Of a stretch of DNA of 64,000 nt, positions 33,161 through 43,960 are shown piece after piece. The notes under the pieces were generated by a model, which saw nothing but the letters and a program-made list of their open reading frames with translations, was not told the DNA's origin and did no database searches. This DNA is from Leptospira sp. WS58.C1. GTDB lineage: Bacteria; Spirochaetota; Leptospiria; Leptospirales; Leptospiraceae. The DNA lies in NCBI RefSeq assembly GCF_040833995.1, contig NZ_CP162138.1:62001-126000 (forward strand), read 5' to 3'. Each line of letters begins with the position of its first letter. Positions within the stretch are counted from its first letter, which is position 1. The translations under genes and the position numbers were made by a program.

Positions 33161-36100
33161 AACATAAATTTCCCACATATACAAACCCCAAAGCGCAAGA
33201 ACTCTTAAAATTATTGGAAGAAAGGATCCTAGTTCTTGACGGAGCAATGGGGACCATGATCCAAAGATATGGCCTGGGAGAAGAAGACTTCAGAGATGAA
33301 AGACTCAAAGATCATCCTTCCGCATTGAAGGGAAACAACGATTTGCTTGTGATCACGAAACCGGAAGTGATCGAAGAAATACATTATAAATTTTTAGAAG
33401 CAGGAGCGAACATTCTAGAAACGAATACGTTCAGTTCTAACAGGATCTCTCAAGCGGATTATAATGCGGAAGCTTATGTTGACGAGCTGAACAGAAAAGC
33501 GGTCAAAGTCGCTCGTGCTGCAATGGAGAAGTTTTCGAAAACTCATCCGAATCAACCGTTATTCCTTGCCGGCTCCATTGGACCTACTACTAGGACCGCT
33601 TCTCTTTCTCCCGATGTGAATAATCCCGCGTTTCGTGCAGTGACTTTCGACGAACTGGTAGAAACGTTTTACGAGCAGGTCAGGGCATTGGTGGAAGAAG
33701 GAGTGGATATTCTTCTTTCCGAAACGAATATAGATACTTTGAATTTAAAGGCGATCATTGTTGCCATCGAGAATGTATTCAAAGATTTGAATGTACGGAT
33801 CCCGGTATCTCTTTCCGTCACGATTACCGATGCTTCCGGGAGGACGTTGTCAGGACAGACGATCGAGGCATTTTACAATTCCATTTATCATGCAAATCCT
33901 CTCTCTGTTGGGATCAATTGTGCCCTGGGTGCGGGAGAGATGAGGCCTTATATCGAAGAATTGTCTAGGATCTCAGGCTGTTATATTAGTTGTTATCCGA
34001 ATGCAGGATTGCCTAACGCATTCGGCGGATATGATCAAACTCCCGAAGAATTTGGAAAGTTTTTGGATGATTTTTCCAGCCAAGGCTGGTTGAACATTGC
34101 GGGAGGATGTTGCGGAACAACTCCTGCACATATCAAAGAAGGTGCTAAAGCAGTCCAAGGTAAAAAACCTAGACTAATACCTGAGATAGAAGGGAAGACC
34201 AGATTATCCGGATTAGAACCTTTGAATATAGATGAAGCGACCGGTTTCGTCCTAATAGGGGAAAGAACGAACGTAACAGGTTCTCCTAAATTCAAGAGGC
34301 TTATCTTAGAAGGAAATTTTGAAGAAGCCGTATCAGTCGCTTTGCAACAAGTAGAAGCTGGCGCAAACATCATTGATATCAATTTCGACGAGGCTCTTTT
34401 GGATGGAGAAGCCTCTATGAAAGAATTCTTAAATTTGATCGCGGTCGAGCCTGATATCGCAAAGGTTCCTTTTATGGTCGACAGTTCCAAATGGTCCGTT
34501 TTAGAAACCGGCTTAAAATGTATCCAAGGAAAACCGATCGTGAACTCTATCTCTTTAAAAGAAGGGGAAGAGAAGTTTTTGCAACAGGCAAAAACGATCA
34601 AAATGTACGGCGCTTCTGTCATCGTAATGGCTTTTGATGAACAAGGCCAGGCGGCTACGAAAGACGACAAAGTCCGTATTTGTAAAAGAGCTTACGATCT
34701 ATTGGTGGAGAAGGCTGACTTTTCCCCATTTGATATTATCTTTGATCCGAACATTCTAACGGTCGGAACGGGAATAGATGAACATAATAATTACGCGGTC
34801 GATTTTATAGAAGCAATCAAAGAGATCAAAGCTATTTGCCCAGGAGCGAAGATCAGCGGAGGCTTAAGTAATATTTCCTTCTCATTCCGCGGGAACAATC
34901 CGGTTAGAGAAGCGATGCACTCCGCATTCTTATTCCACGCTATCAAAGCCGGAATGGATATGGCGATCGTAAACGCAGGTATGCTTGCAGTTTATGAGGA
35001 AATTCCTAAAGATCTTTTGGAAAGAGTGGAAGATGTCCTATTAAACAGAAGATCCGACGCAACCGAAAGATTGATCGAATTTGCGGAATCCTTTAAGTCA
35101 GGCGAGAAGGTCGAAAAAAAAGAAGAAGCCTGGAGAGAGGGAACAGTCGAGCAAAGATTGGAATATTCTTTAGTAAAAGGAATTGTAGAATACATAGACC
35201 AAGACACGGAAGAAGCAAGACTCAAATACGATCAACCTTTACAAGTGATCGAAGGTCCTCTGATGGATGGAATGAGGGTTGTAGGCGATCTATTTGGATC
35301 TGGAAAAATGTTTCTTCCTCAGGTTGTAAAAAGTGCTCGGGTTATGAAAAAATCCGTAGCTTACCTTCTACCTTTTATGGAAGAAGAGAACCGTAAACAA
35401 GCTCAGTCATCCGCTAAACAAAAGTTCCTGATCGCTACAGTAAAAGGGGACGTTCACGATATCGGTAAAAACATTGTGGCAGTCGTACTTGCATGTAATA
35501 ATTACGAAGTGATAGACCTCGGTGTAATGGTCCCTTGCGAAAAAATCTTGGAAGAAGCAAAAAAGCAGAATGTGGATATCATCGGTCTGTCCGGCCTTAT
35601 CACTCCTTCTCTGGATGAAATGGTCCACGTTGCTTCCGAGATGAAGAGAACGGGCTTCAATATTCCTTTATTGATCGGAGGCGCTACTACAAGCTCCGCT
35701 CATACTGCGGTAAAAATTTCGGAAAAGTACGACCAACCAGTGGTTCATGTTTTGGATGCTTCTCGGGTCGTAAACGTCGTCGGAAAACTTTTAAACCCTT
35801 CTTTAAAACCGGATTATATAAAACAAATCAAAGAAGAGCAGAAAGTCCAAAGAGAAATCTATTTTAATACTAGAAGCGATCGTAAACTTGTTTCTATTGA
35901 AGATGCTCGTGAGAATAAATATGTTACCGATTGGAATGTGACACAAGTAGCTAAACCGAATTTTGTTGGAGTTCGAGTTTTTGATAATGAAGTCTCTCTG
36001 GAGGAACTCGTTCCTTATATAGACTGGTCTCCATTCTTTCAAGCCTGGGAATTGAAGGGACGTTATCCGTCCATTTTGGAAAGTGAGACTTACGGTAAAC

Positions 36101-36894
36101 AGGCCAAAGAATTATTCAAAGACGCTCAGAAACTGTTGGAAGATATCGTTTCTAATAAAAGATACACTACCCGAGGAGTGATCGGGATCTTCCCTGCAAA
36201 TAGTGTTGGCGATGATATAGAAGTGTATGAAGACGAAACCAGGACGAAAGTTAAGACTGTTTTTCACACCCTGCGTCAACAGATAAGTAAAGAGGAGAAA
36301 GACGAACCTAATTATTGTTTGGCGGATTATATCGCACCTAAGGATAGCGGGATTGCGGATTATATCGGTGGTTTTGCGGTCACCGCGGGTCATGGAGTGG
36401 AAGAATTTGCATCCTTATTCGATTCTCGTTTAGATGATTATAATTCCATTATGTCAAAAGCCTTGGGCGATCGTTTTGCCGAGGCTTTTGCCGAATATAT
36501 GCACTTGAAGGTCCGGAAAGAACTTTGGGGTTACGTAGCGGACGAAAATCTATCCTCTGAAGAATTGATCCGGGAACGTTATCAGGGGATTCGTCCTGCG
36601 GCTGGCTACCCAGCAAGTCCGGATCATACTGAAAAAAGGACCTTATTCGATCTATTAGAGGTGGAGAAGAATACGGGCATTACTCTCACTGAACATTTTG
36701 CAATGATGCCGGCAAGTTCCGTGAGTGGCTTGTATTTTGCTCATCCTGATTCTAAGTATTTTGCAGTGGCGAAGATTAATAAGGACCAGGTCCAGGATTA
36801 TGCGAACAGGAAAGGAATGACCATTTCCGATGTGGAAAAATGGCTTTCTCCGAATTTGGCTTATGACCCCCAGGAGGCTGTTTCCAGAGTCTAA
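33157..36894 (+). CDS. metH: Cobalamin-dependent methionine synthase
   Basis: A full-length 1245-residue enzyme that makes methionine from homocysteine and methyltetrahydrofolate. Domains: homocysteine-binding with zinc cysteines ([22 protein letters not shown]), pterin-binding (about 355-630, [12 protein letters not shown]), cobalamin cap and Rossmann (about 660-900, [12 protein letters not shown] with the cobalt-ligand His) and C-terminal AdoMet reactivation domain (about 910-1245, [15 protein letters not shown]). Nothing is missing. The ATG overlaps the ferredoxin stop. It completes the activated methyl cycle with ahcY; repression by the first gene of the operon is inferred. Confidence 0.98.
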   Translation: MKHKFPTYTNPKAQELLKLLEERILVLDGAMGTMIQRYGLGEEDFRDERLKDHPSALKGNNDLLVITKPEVIEEIHYKFLEAGANILETNTFSSNRISQADYNAEAYVDELNRKAVKVARAAMEKFSKTHPNQPLFLAGSIGPTTRTASLSPDVNNPAFRAVTFDELVETFYEQVRALVEEGVDILLSETNIDTLNLKAIIVAIENVFKDLNVRIPVSLSVTITDASGRTLSGQTIEAFYNSIYHANPLSVGINCALGAGEMRPYIEELSRISGCYISCYPNAGLPNAFGGYDQTPEEFGKFLDDFSSQGWLNIAGGCCGTTPAHIKEGAKAVQGKKPRLIPEIEGKTRLSGLEPLNIDEATGFVLIGERTNVTGSPKFKRLILEGNFEEAVSVALQQVEAGANIIDINFDEALLDGEASMKEFLNLIAVEPDIAKVPFMVDSSKWSVLETGLKCIQGKPIVNSISLKEGEEKFLQQAKTIKMYGASVIVMAFDEQGQAATKDDKVRICKRAYDLLVEKADFSPFDIIFDPNILTVGTGIDEHNNYAVDFIEAIKEIKAICPGAKISGGLSNISFSFRGNNPVREAMHSAFLFHAIKAGMDMAIVNAGMLAVYEEIPKDLLERVEDVLLNRRSDATERLIEFAESFKSGEKVEKKEEAWREGTVEQRLEYSLVKGIVEYIDQDTEEARLKYDQPLQVIEGPLMDGMRVVGDLFGSGKMFLPQVVKSARVMKKSVAYLLPFMEEENRKQAQSSAKQKFLIATVKGDVHDIGKNIVAVVLACNNYEVIDLGVMVPCEKILEEAKKQNVDIIGLSGLITPSLDEMVHVASEMKRTGFNIPLLIGGATTSSAHTAVKISEKYDQPVVHVLDASRVVNVVGKLLNPSLKPDYIKQIKEEQKVQREIYFNTRSDRKLVSIEDARENKYVTDWNVTQVAKPNFVGVRVFDNEVSLEELVPYIDWSPFFQAWELKGRYPSILESETYGKQAKELFKDAQKLLEDIVSNKRYTTRGVIGIFPANSVGDDIEVYEDETRTKVKTVFHTLRQQISKEEKDEPNYCLADYIAPKDSGIADYIGGFAVTAGHGVEEFASLFDSRLDDYNSIMSKALGDRFAEAFAEYMHLKVRKELWGYVADENLSSEELIRERYQGIRPAAGYPASPDHTEKRTLFDLLEVEKNTGITLTEHFAMMPASSVSGLYFAHPDSKYFAVAKINKDQVQDYANRKGMTISDVEKWLSPNLAYDPQEAVSRV

Positions 36895-36900
36895 TTTTTA

Positions 36901-37215
36901 ATGAAACGATTTGTCGAAGTTACTACAATTCCGGTTCATTCTGAATACCAGGATGAATCGGAGCCTGGAACGGAGTTTCCATTCCATCCTTGGTTGGCAT
37001 CTAAAATCAGGGAGAAGCTGGGTAGGGAAGATCTACTCTTGAAGCTAAGTGAGATTCGTTGTGAGGAAGTTGCATGCCCTGTGATGGAGACTAGGATTGA
37101 GGTCATAGATACTACATCCGGCGAAACTGCATCTATTCTCAGATTTGGCAGAAAGAAAGAACAAATCAATAAGCTGGATCTGCAACTTTCCTTTCAGAAA
37201 ATGCAAAATTTGTAG
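36901..37215 (+). CDS. Small hypothetical protein bounded by repeat arms
   Basis: A 104-residue acidic-then-basic protein, 6 bases after metH. The core phrase LSEIRCEEVACPVMETRIEVID resembles a small bacterial family with the pattern CxxxxCPxxET that I cannot name; the function is unknown. One repeat-family arm (36913-36927) encodes residues VEVTT near its N-terminus, and the left arm of copy C covers its stop codon (TAG 37213-37215). The gene thus starts and ends in repeat sequence. It may be co-transcribed with metH. Confidence 0.65.
   Translation: MKRFVEVTTIPVHSEYQDESEPGTEFPFHPWLASKIREKLGREDLLLKLSEIRCEEVACPVMETRIEVIDTTSGETASILRFGRKKEQINKLDLQLSFQKMQNL
36913..36927 (-). repeat. Repeat-family arm at the start of the small gene
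   Basis: GTCGAAGTTACTACA, identical to the right arm of copy C, four codons after the ATG at 36901. Confidence 0.65.
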
Positions 37216-37301
37216 TAACTTCGACGGAATTCAGACGCGAATTCAAATTCCGCTATCGAAAGATCGTTATAAGCCGTGGTTTCCGTCGAAGTTACTACAA
37301 A
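37209..37301. repeat. Inverted repeat, TGTAGTAWCTTCGAC family, copy C
   Basis: Perfect 21-bp arms at 37209-37229 and 37281-37301, core TGTAGTAACTTCGAC, with a 51-base spacer. The left arm holds the stop codon of the small gene and the right arm ends 4 bases before the stop of the convergent secreted-protein gene. The hairpin could end both transcripts, but there is no T-run. Confidence 0.85.
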
Positions 37302-37305
37302 CCTC

Positions 37306-37929
37306 TCAATTCAAAACAAAACCCGAAATTACCTTCTCAAAATTCGCCTTTTCTTTCTCAAACTGGCTTTCTAGGGTAAAAGTAGAGAACTGAACTGAAC
37401 CGAAATTACCGCTAGTTAGAAAGGAATAAAAAATAAATCTAAGACCTTTGATCTGTGCCGTATAAGTGACAATCTTTCCAAGGACTCCGTTCACGGAACA
37501 ATCTTCTATGTTTAAGATCCTCGCATCCGGATCCGTTTTGACTACATTTAATAGAACTAATTCAGGAAATGATTCCAAAGGAATTTCCAAACCTTCATAG
37601 ATTACCATCGCGTTGCCGGTTCTTGTTTGGTTTACGAAATGGAACTCTGCAAATTCATGGTTTTCGGTCACACTTGTCCATTGGGCCGAATTATAAAAAA
37701 CGGAATATACTCCTGACGTACTTTTAATCAGACTAGTTTGGTCGGTCCCTTTCAGGATTGGCCTGGTCGTATTTGATTTTTTTGATGGATCTACTTTGGG
37801 TTCGGGGGCATACTGCCAGGTAAAATTTTCTTTTAAGATTATCTTCTTTCCCGCTTTTGTATAAACCACTTCATCGGCCCATATCGTCGTAACAGCACAA
37901 AATAAGATTAGGAATTCGATTTTTTTCAT
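37306..37929 (-). CDS. Secreted protein with PsbP/DcrB-like C-terminal part
   Basis: A 207-residue exported protein with signal peptide MKKIEFLILFCAVTTIWADE. Residues about 20-45 (VVYTKAGKKIILKENFTWQY) match the short DUF3157-like motif. After a Lys/Thr-rich linker, the region about 70-207 (YNSAQWTSV, EFHFVNQTRTGNAMVIYEG, AQIKGLRFIFYSFLTSGNFGSVQF) has the strand order of PsbP/DcrB-fold proteins. The function is unknown. It is a single gene ending against repeat copy C. Confidence 0.75.
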   Translation of the reverse strand: MKKIEFLILFCAVTTIWADEVVYTKAGKKIILKENFTWQYAPEPKVDPSKKSNTTRPILKGTDQTSLIKSTSGVYSVFYNSAQWTSVTENHEFAEFHFVNQTRTGNAMVIYEGLEIPLESFPELVLLNVVKTDPDARILNIEDCSVNGVLGKIVTYTAQIKGLRFIFYSFLTSGNFGSVQFSTFTLESQFEKEKANFEKVISGFVLN

Positions 37930-37996
37930 AGGCCTTTCTCCTAAATTTGGATATCGGTGTGTAGCGTCGGAAAATGATATTAGAAAAAATTGATCT

Positions 37997-39028
37997 TTAT
38001 TTTTGTAAATTTGGAGAACTATCGGAGAATTTATATTTTACCCCGAGCATACCTTGGATTTCGGGGGTAAGTAATCCGTCCATATTCGGAAATGGCTGGT
38101 GAAGAGGCAAACGTACTAAACCTTCGAAACTCAAGTTTTTTGTTGAAATGGAAAATCCGGGGTTTACGTAATATTCGTAACCTTGCTGCCAACCTTTGAA
38201 AGCTTGGGGGGTATCGATCGGTAAAAAACTCTTATCGTTAAATCTTTTGATTCCGGAAACTTGTAAGAAGAAATCCATCTTATTTAAACTGCCGGAGTTT
38301 GAGATCAAAGAATAACTTATACCAATGGAGGATTTTGCAGATTCGGGAATCGCTAAACCTACGTTGTTACCGACCATTCTCCAGCCTAGATCCATTTGGA
38401 TCCCTGCGCGTCCGAGCAAATATCCGAAAAGTAAATTCCCTGCTTGGTTATCCAAACCCCTAGAAAGATTAGAACCTAGTCCAGGCAGAACGGAAGAAGT
38501 CACTCTCACGTCCGTTAAAGGATCGAAAGCCCTTCTTTCCGTATTCGCTCCCACATAAGCTTCGGATTTATTTTCTTTATTCTGGCCCATGCTCATTGCC
38601 ATTACAAAAACCTCTTCTCTTCCGAGGGAAGGGTAGAGGGCGAAAAATTCTCTCTTTTGTAGAAGAATTTTAGGTTGGTTCGGTAACTTATTCGGCAGTC
38701 CCGGAATCGAATCGTAAGATGCGGATTCGGTCGGGAGGTATTCCTGAAACACTTTCATTTCATAAGGATATTTGAATGTAAGAGCGGAAAAAAATTGGAC
38801 CTTATTCTCTTCCTTCTCGTCTTTCTGGTCGGAAGTTCCCTTTTGGGAAAATAGGGCTTTATTTTTGGAAAAGTTGTCGAAAGAATCCCAGAAAAAAGTA
38901 GAACTGTTCTCTCCGTAGATTACGGACAGGCTCGCTATAAAGGGAATGATCACCTGCAGGATGGAAGGAAAGGTCTTTCTAAAAAACGAGCGCTTACGTT
39001 TAGGAAGAGATTTGGAATCAAATGTCAT
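37997..39028 (-). CDS. Hypothetical exported protein, probably outer-membrane
   Basis: A 343-residue protein from ATG 39028; the frame is open further upstream but would overlap the phosphofructokinase gene, and GAGAA precedes 39028. The N-terminus is long and basic (KRKRSFFRKTF) before a hydrophobic segment (ILQVIIPFIASLSVIYGE), like an extended signal peptide. The rest is rich in aromatic and Gly residues (LLFGYLLGRAGIQMDLGWRM, GISYSLIS, MLGVKYKF) in beta-strand-like alternation, which suggests a barrel. I do not recognise the family. Confidence 0.65.
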   Translation of the reverse strand: MTFDSKSLPKRKRSFFRKTFPSILQVIIPFIASLSVIYGENSSTFFWDSFDNFSKNKALFSQKGTSDQKDEKEENKVQFFSALTFKYPYEMKVFQEYLPTESASYDSIPGLPNKLPNQPKILLQKREFFALYPSLGREEVFVMAMSMGQNKENKSEAYVGANTERRAFDPLTDVRVTSSVLPGLGSNLSRGLDNQAGNLLFGYLLGRAGIQMDLGWRMVGNNVGLAIPESAKSSIGISYSLISNSGSLNKMDFFLQVSGIKRFNDKSFLPIDTPQAFKGWQQGYEYYVNPGFSISTKNLSFEGLVRLPLHQPFPNMDGLLTPEIQGMLGVKYKFSDSSPNLQK

Positions 39029-39058
39029 TTTCTCGGTTCTCATCCTATATTTATTGAT

Positions 39059-39102
39059 ATATGACGGAATATTCTGCTTTGCCAATGATAATTCCGTCAT
39101 AT
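39059..39102. promoter_or_regulatory. Dyad operator between divergent genes
   Basis: ATATGACGGAAT (39059-39070) and ATTCCGTCATAT (39091-39102) are perfect 12-bp arms with a 20-base spacer. They sit midway between the starts of the exported-protein gene (39028, minus) and phosphofructokinase (39149, plus). Arm centres are 32 bp apart, about three helical turns, fitting two regulator dimers on one face. Confidence 0.5.
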
Positions 39103-39148
39103 TTAGCAAAAAAACCAACCTTCTATAATTTACTTGGAATCGGTAAAA

Positions 39149-40444
39149 ATGAACACAAAGATCAGAAATTTCGGCCCCTGCAAATTTGAAAGTCCGGCCG
39201 CCTATGAATATTACACCGCAGACGAATCCAAGGTGGTTTTTAAGACGGTATTCGAAACGGAAGAGAACTGGAAGGAATATATAGAAGAAGGCGCCGAATT
39301 TTTCGAACAAGCAGGTCCTAGAAAGAAAATCTATTTCGACCCGAAAGAAGTAACCGCCGGGATCGTAACCTGCGGCGGGCTTTGTCCAGGGATCAATGAC
39401 GTGATCCGAGGGATTGTAATGGAATTAAATTATAGATACGGGGTCAAACGTATCCTTGGATTTCCTTACGGTTATCAGGGCCTTGTCAAAAAGTATGATC
39501 ATAAACCTATAGAGTTGAATCCCGAAAACGTGGCTCATATAGGAAGGGACGGAGGTACGATTCTTGCCTCTTCCAGAGGGAACCAAAATCCTTCCGACAT
39601 GGTGGATCGACTCTCTTTATATGGAGTCAAGATGCTCTTCTGTATCGGAGGAGACGGAACCTTAAGAGGTGCAAAAGAGATCGTTAAGGAGATTGATAGA
39701 AGGGGCGAAGAGATTTCGGTCATCGGAGTTCCTAAAACGATAGATAACGATATCAATTATGTGCAAAAAACTTTCGGATTTTCCACGGCCTTCTCCAAAG
39801 CGATGGAAGCTGTAGAATGTGCGCATGTGGAAGCAAAAGGGGCGCCGAACGGGATCGGTGTAGTAAAGTTGATGGGAAGACATTCCGGTTTTATCGCGGT
39901 GAATGCAGCTCTGGCTTCTCAAAACGTAAATTATTGCCTCATTCCGGAAGTGGATTTTGATCTGCATGGAAAAGGTTCCTTCTTAGATGTTCTCAAAAAA
40001 AGAATACAGACCAGAGAACATGCAGTGATCATCGTAGCGGAAGGAGCGGGACAAAAGTTTTTCGGCAAGACGGAAGAAAGAGACGCTTCAGGAAATCTAA
40101 AGTTAGGCGATATAGGGGTGTATCTTAAAAATTCCATCCAAGAATTTTTCAAAGCGGAGAAGATAGAAGTGAACGTAAAATATATAGACCCGAGTTATAT
40201 CATCCGTTCCATTCCCGCAAACCCTGAGGATTCCATTTTTTGCGGATTTTTAGCCCAGAATGCCGTACACGCTGCTATGGCAGGCAAGACGGATATAGTG
40301 ATCGGTATGTGGAATAACGTATTCACACATCTTCCGATCGATATAGCCATCCAGGAAAGAAAAGTGCTGCAACCTACTAAGAGTACTTTATGGAGAACCT
40401 TGCTGGCCTCTACAGGGCAGCCCGCTCATATGGTGGCAGAATAG
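39149..40444 (+). CDS. 6-phosphofructokinase, plant/trypanosome-like ATP type
   Basis: A 431-residue enzyme of glycolysis phosphorylating fructose 6-phosphate. Seen: [49 protein letters not shown] and PSYIIRS. GGDG (Gly, not Asp) predicts ATP rather than pyrophosphate as donor, while the Lys in PKTIDND is a feature of pyrophosphate and of plant-type ATP enzymes. The two together mark the long ATP-PFK group. ATG 39149 is chosen; TTG 39134 in frame is less likely. A dyad operator lies 47 bases upstream. Confidence 0.92.
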   Translation: MNTKIRNFGPCKFESPAAYEYYTADESKVVFKTVFETEENWKEYIEEGAEFFEQAGPRKKIYFDPKEVTAGIVTCGGLCPGINDVIRGIVMELNYRYGVKRILGFPYGYQGLVKKYDHKPIELNPENVAHIGRDGGTILASSRGNQNPSDMVDRLSLYGVKMLFCIGGDGTLRGAKEIVKEIDRRGEEISVIGVPKTIDNDINYVQKTFGFSTAFSKAMEAVECAHVEAKGAPNGIGVVKLMGRHSGFIAVNAALASQNVNYCLIPEVDFDLHGKGSFLDVLKKRIQTREHAVIIVAEGAGQKFFGKTEERDASGNLKLGDIGVYLKNSIQEFFKAEKIEVNVKYIDPSYIIRSIPANPEDSIFCGFLAQNAVHAAMAGKTDIVIGMWNNVFTHLPIDIAIQERKVLQPTKSTLWRTLLASTGQPAHMVAE

Positions 40445-40480
40445 TAGAAGAGCCTATCTATTGAGTTATATTATGAAATT

Positions 40481-42229
40481 CTAATTCAGACGGACCATTA
40501 CTAAAGTGTAATCGTCGTGAGGATCCGCCTCTCCTCTGAACGCATCGGTAGTATCCAGGATCAGTTCTTTTAGATTTTCCACAGGCATGTCCCCGTTTCT
40601 TTCTATCAGTTTTGCAAGATTTTCCAGAGAATACATTTCTCCGCCTTCGTTAGTGGTCTCGCTCACACCGTCGGTATATAGAACTAGAAGATCTCCCGGT
40701 TGGTATTCCACTTCATGTTCTTCTATCTCCGACTCTTTGATACCGAGAGGCATTCCTTTTCCGGAGAGAAGTAATACCTTCTTCTCTTTTGCTTTATATA
40801 ATAGCTGCTCGTTATGGCCCGCACTAGAATAACGTATCCTTTTTTTGAGCATATTGATACGAGTGAGCATTACCGTAACGAACATAAAATAACCGGACTT
40901 CTCCTGGATGATCCGATTCGCCCCCATAAGGCTGATGCTTGTGGAAGAGTTACGCGCCACTTCACCTGCGATAATCGTTTTGGAAAATTCCATAAACAAT
41001 GCTGCGGCGATCCCCTTTCCGGAAACGTCCGCGATCAGGATACTCACTTCGTCAGGATTATGGTAGATTAGATCGTAAAAATCTCCGCCGATCTCCTTAG
41101 ATGCGGTATAAGAAGTTTCGATCTCCAAAAGATGCATCTTCTTAGGAATATTAGGCAATGAGTTCAGCTGGATCTGAGAAGCGATCTGCATGTCTCTTCG
41201 GATAGAGGTTAACTTCTCCTTTTGGTTCTTTGCCAAAAGACTATTATATGCTTCTGCGATCTGGTTGGAGATCGTGCTTAAAATGGAAAGATCCTGGTGA
41301 GAGAAACTATCCCCACTGATCTTATCCGCAGCGTTTAAAACGCCTATGATGGTACCGTCTTGGCGGATCGGAACGGAAACAAAGGATCTTGTCTTATAAC
41401 GATTTGGGGTAAGAAGGTCCGGATTGATATCCGTTTGTCCTTGTACTAAAAGAGCTTTTCCCTGGGATAAAATTTCGTTTAAGATCCCTCGGGACTCATC
41501 CACCAAATGGGATTCTTCTTCCAGACTGAAACCGATTGATTTTGAGAGTTCGAAAGATTTTGTTCTAGGATTTTGGAAGATTAAAGAAACTCTTTCCGCA
41601 CCTAAAACATCGGAGATGGAGTTTACTGTCAGATTTAAGAATTGGTCCAACTCGCCGATATTAGAAATCGCCTGGCTGATCTGATAGAGACAGTCCAATT
41701 CTCTCGCGCGATCTTTTAGATCGCGGATCAATTTTCTGTTACGGATCGCGATTGCAGCAAGATCGGAAAGATATTCTAATATTTTAATATCCTTAATTGT
41801 GAATTCGGGCCTTTCCAAAGAGTTCACCGCTTCCAGTACTCCCTGGATCTCTCCTTGGGCCTTCATCGGAACGCAGATCAGGTTTTTTGTGGTAAATCCG
41901 ACTGCGTCGTCTATATTCCTATAAATCCTAGGATCGTTTGCCGCATCGTTAACGATGACAGGTTCTAAACTTTCTAGAACCATTCCGGCGATCCCTTTTC
42001 CTCTCGGGACTTTTAATTCTGTGAGGGACTCTCCCTTATCACCTTTAGCGACTTGGAATACGAGACAATCTTCTTCCCGATCGTAGAGTAGAAGGGAACA
42101 TCCTTCCGTATTGAGTACATCTTTTGTGGTCTCTATAATAATTCCTAAAAGTTCTTCCAGATCATCCGTGGAGTTGATCCTGGCGGTAATGTCTGAAATA
42201 AGCGCTAAGGAGAGCTGTTTGAAACTCAT
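40481..42229 (-). CDS. GAF-GAF-SpoIIE serine phosphatase
   Basis: A 582-residue cytoplasmic protein. Two GAF domains (about 20-165 and 180-330) precede a short coiled coil and a PP2C-type SpoIIE/RsbU phosphatase (about 370-582). Its metal residues are present in [28 protein letters not shown] and [10 protein letters not shown]. RsbU-like enzymes dephosphorylate anti-anti-sigma factors, releasing a sigma factor. GAF ligands are unknown. It is a single gene, convergent with phosphofructokinase and upstream of argB's 3' end by 98 bases. Confidence 0.93.
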   Translation of the reverse strand: MSFKQLSLALISDITARINSTDDLEELLGIIIETTKDVLNTEGCSLLLYDREEDCLVFQVAKGDKGESLTELKVPRGKGIAGMVLESLEPVIVNDAANDPRIYRNIDDAVGFTTKNLICVPMKAQGEIQGVLEAVNSLERPEFTIKDIKILEYLSDLAAIAIRNRKLIRDLKDRARELDCLYQISQAISNIGELDQFLNLTVNSISDVLGAERVSLIFQNPRTKSFELSKSIGFSLEEESHLVDESRGILNEILSQGKALLVQGQTDINPDLLTPNRYKTRSFVSVPIRQDGTIIGVLNAADKISGDSFSHQDLSILSTISNQIAEAYNSLLAKNQKEKLTSIRRDMQIASQIQLNSLPNIPKKMHLLEIETSYTASKEIGGDFYDLIYHNPDEVSILIADVSGKGIAAALFMEFSKTIIAGEVARNSSTSISLMGANRIIQEKSGYFMFVTVMLTRINMLKKRIRYSSAGHNEQLLYKAKEKKVLLLSGKGMPLGIKESEIEEHEVEYQPGDLLVLYTDGVSETTNEGGEMYSLENLAKLIERNGDMPVENLKELILDTTDAFRGEADPHDDYTLVMVRLN

Positions 42230-42327
42230 TTGGTCCGGGAATACTTCTTTTTTTGAGAGATTTTCAGATTGGAGGGCTTATTCCAGCCCAAATCCAACTC
42301 CTGTCAAGGAGATTCGGAATTTCCATC

Positions 42328-43200
42328 TTATTCGATCAAGGAACCGATCCCTTGATCGGTAAAAATTTCGATCAGAATAGAATGGGGGACTCTTCCGTCA
42401 ATAATATGAGTCCTTCTCACTCCTTGGTCAATCGCAGAAAGACAACATTCCACTTTGGGGATCATTCCTCCGGTGATATCTCCTTTTCGAATATAATCTT
42501 TTACTAAGGCACGGTTTAAACCGGTTACTAGTTTTCCGTCGATCAGGATCCCGCTGGTATCCGTAAGTAGGATCAGTTTTTCCGCTTTCAGAGCTCCTGC
42601 CAATTCTCCCGCAAAAGTATCCGCGTTGATATTTAAGGAATCTCCTGATCCCGATTCGGCAACAGGAGAAATGACCGGGATAAAACCTTTTTCTTGCAGA
42701 GATAAAATGACAGTCGGATCTATTTTGTCGATCTTACCGACAAGACCCACATCCACGAGTTCCGATTTTTTTCCTTCTACATCCACTTCGATCTTAGTCT
42801 TGGAAGCGACTGCCAGATTTCCGTCTTTTCCGGAAAGTCCTACTGCATTCCCACCTTCTTTATTGATCATGGAAACGATCTGTTTATTTACTTTTCCGGT
42901 GAGGACCATTTCTACCACGTCCATGGTCTCTTCATTTGTGACCCGATGTCCATGAACGAACTCGGTCGGAATATTCAGACTATCTAAGAGTCTGTTTATT
43001 TCAGGCCCACCTCCGTGTACGATGACCGGATGGATGCCTACATATTTTAGAAGAACGATATCTTTTGCGAAAGATTCCTTTAAGTCGGCCTTTGCCATTG
43101 CAGCCCCGCCATATTTGATGACCACGGTTTTCCCGGAGTATTTCGTAATATAGGGAAGGGCCTCCAGAATATTGTTGACCCTCTCAAAGGAATGTTCCAT
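42328..43200 (-). CDS. argB: Acetylglutamate kinase
   Basis: A 290-residue amino-acid-kinase-fold enzyme, the second step of arginine synthesis, phosphorylating N-acetylglutamate. The start ATG 43200 gives normal family length ([18 protein letters not shown]). Motifs: [61 protein letters not shown] and [18 protein letters not shown]. Arginine inhibition is typical of forms with a longer N-terminal helix, which is present here. It is a single gene, divergent from the SDR gene, 43 bases apart. Confidence 0.97.
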   Translation of the reverse strand: MEHSFERVNNILEALPYITKYSGKTVVIKYGGAAMAKADLKESFAKDIVLLKYVGIHPVIVHGGGPEINRLLDSLNIPTEFVHGHRVTNEETMDVVEMVLTGKVNKQIVSMINKEGGNAVGLSGKDGNLAVASKTKIEVDVEGKKSELVDVGLVGKIDKIDPTVILSLQEKGFIPVISPVAESGSGDSLNINADTFAGELAGALKAEKLILLTDTSGILIDGKLVTGLNRALVKDYIRKGDITGGMIPKVECCLSAIDQGVRRTHIIDGRVPHSILIEIFTDQGIGSLIE

Positions 43201-43243
43201 ACCAAACAGAGAAATCGTTCCCCACTTGTACGTCGATTCGGAA

Positions 43244-43960
43244 ATGTTTACAATTTTAATCACTGGAGGAAGTGGGGGCCTGGGTCGCGCTCTCGTTTCC
43301 GAATTAGGAAGTTCCGGATATTCGATCCTAAATTGGGATCTAATTTCTCCCGACAAACTCCATCCAAACGAAACATTCCAAAAAATGGACCTAACTTCTT
43401 CGGACGAACTGGAGAATGCCTGTAAAAATTTCCAGTCCGAACCTTCTTCTTCTATCCGTGGGTTTATACATTGTGCGGGTTACGGCGGTCCTTATCATAA
43501 AATCACCCAAGTTTCTTTGGAAGAATGGGACAGGATCTTTTCCATTAACCTTCGCTCTGCTTTTCAAATTACAAAATCGTTACTTCCAATTTTTAGCGCC
43601 CAAGGATTCGGAAGATTCGTTTATATCGCATCTTCATTGTCCGTGCAAGGAAGCGCCTTGTCCGTTGCCTACTCCTCTTCCAAACATGGTATGATAGGTT
43701 TTATGAAATCGATCGCTGCGGAATGGGGAGAAAAAGGAATTACGTCTAACGCAGTAAGTCCCGGTTATATGGAAACCAAGATGGGCATCCAAGAAGATCA
43801 AGTGGACGATCATCGCAAAAAAATAATAGAGATGACCCCCGTTAAGAAGATCGCTTCTCCGGAAGAGATCGCGAGAGTGGTGACTTTTTTAATTTCTTCC
43901 GAGTCCGGTTATATCAACGGTGCGAACTGGACTGTGGACGGAGGAATTACTTCGATCTAG
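43244..43960 (+). CDS. Short-chain dehydrogenase/reductase
   Basis: A 238-residue SDR from ATG 43244. The cofactor motif TGGSGGLG is at the N-terminus, NAG is CAGYGG, the active site is S...YSSSK, and the C-terminal [17 protein letters not shown] is classic for the FabG-like branch. It should reduce or oxidise a carbonyl/hydroxyl with NAD(P)(H); the substrate is unknown. The end overlaps the convergent M61 peptidase gene by 14 bases. Confidence 0.9.
   Translation: MFTILITGGSGGLGRALVSELGSSGYSILNWDLISPDKLHPNETFQKMDLTSSDELENACKNFQSEPSSSIRGFIHCAGYGGPYHKITQVSLEEWDRIFSINLRSAFQITKSLLPIFSAQGFGRFVYIASSLSVQGSALSVAYSSSKHGMIGFMKSIAAEWGEKGITSNAVSPGYMETKMGIQEDQVDDHRKKIIEMTPVKKIASPEEIARVVTFLISSESGYINGANWTVDGGITSI

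Noticed and set aside
31647..36393. Many minus-strand frames inside ahcY and metH
   Set aside because: The plus-strand enzymes are certain, and the antisense frames show no motif.
37997..39310. Longer form of the exported-protein gene starting at 39310
   Set aside because: It would overlap the phosphofructokinase gene and its promoter and put about 94 residues of unrelated composition before the signal segment.
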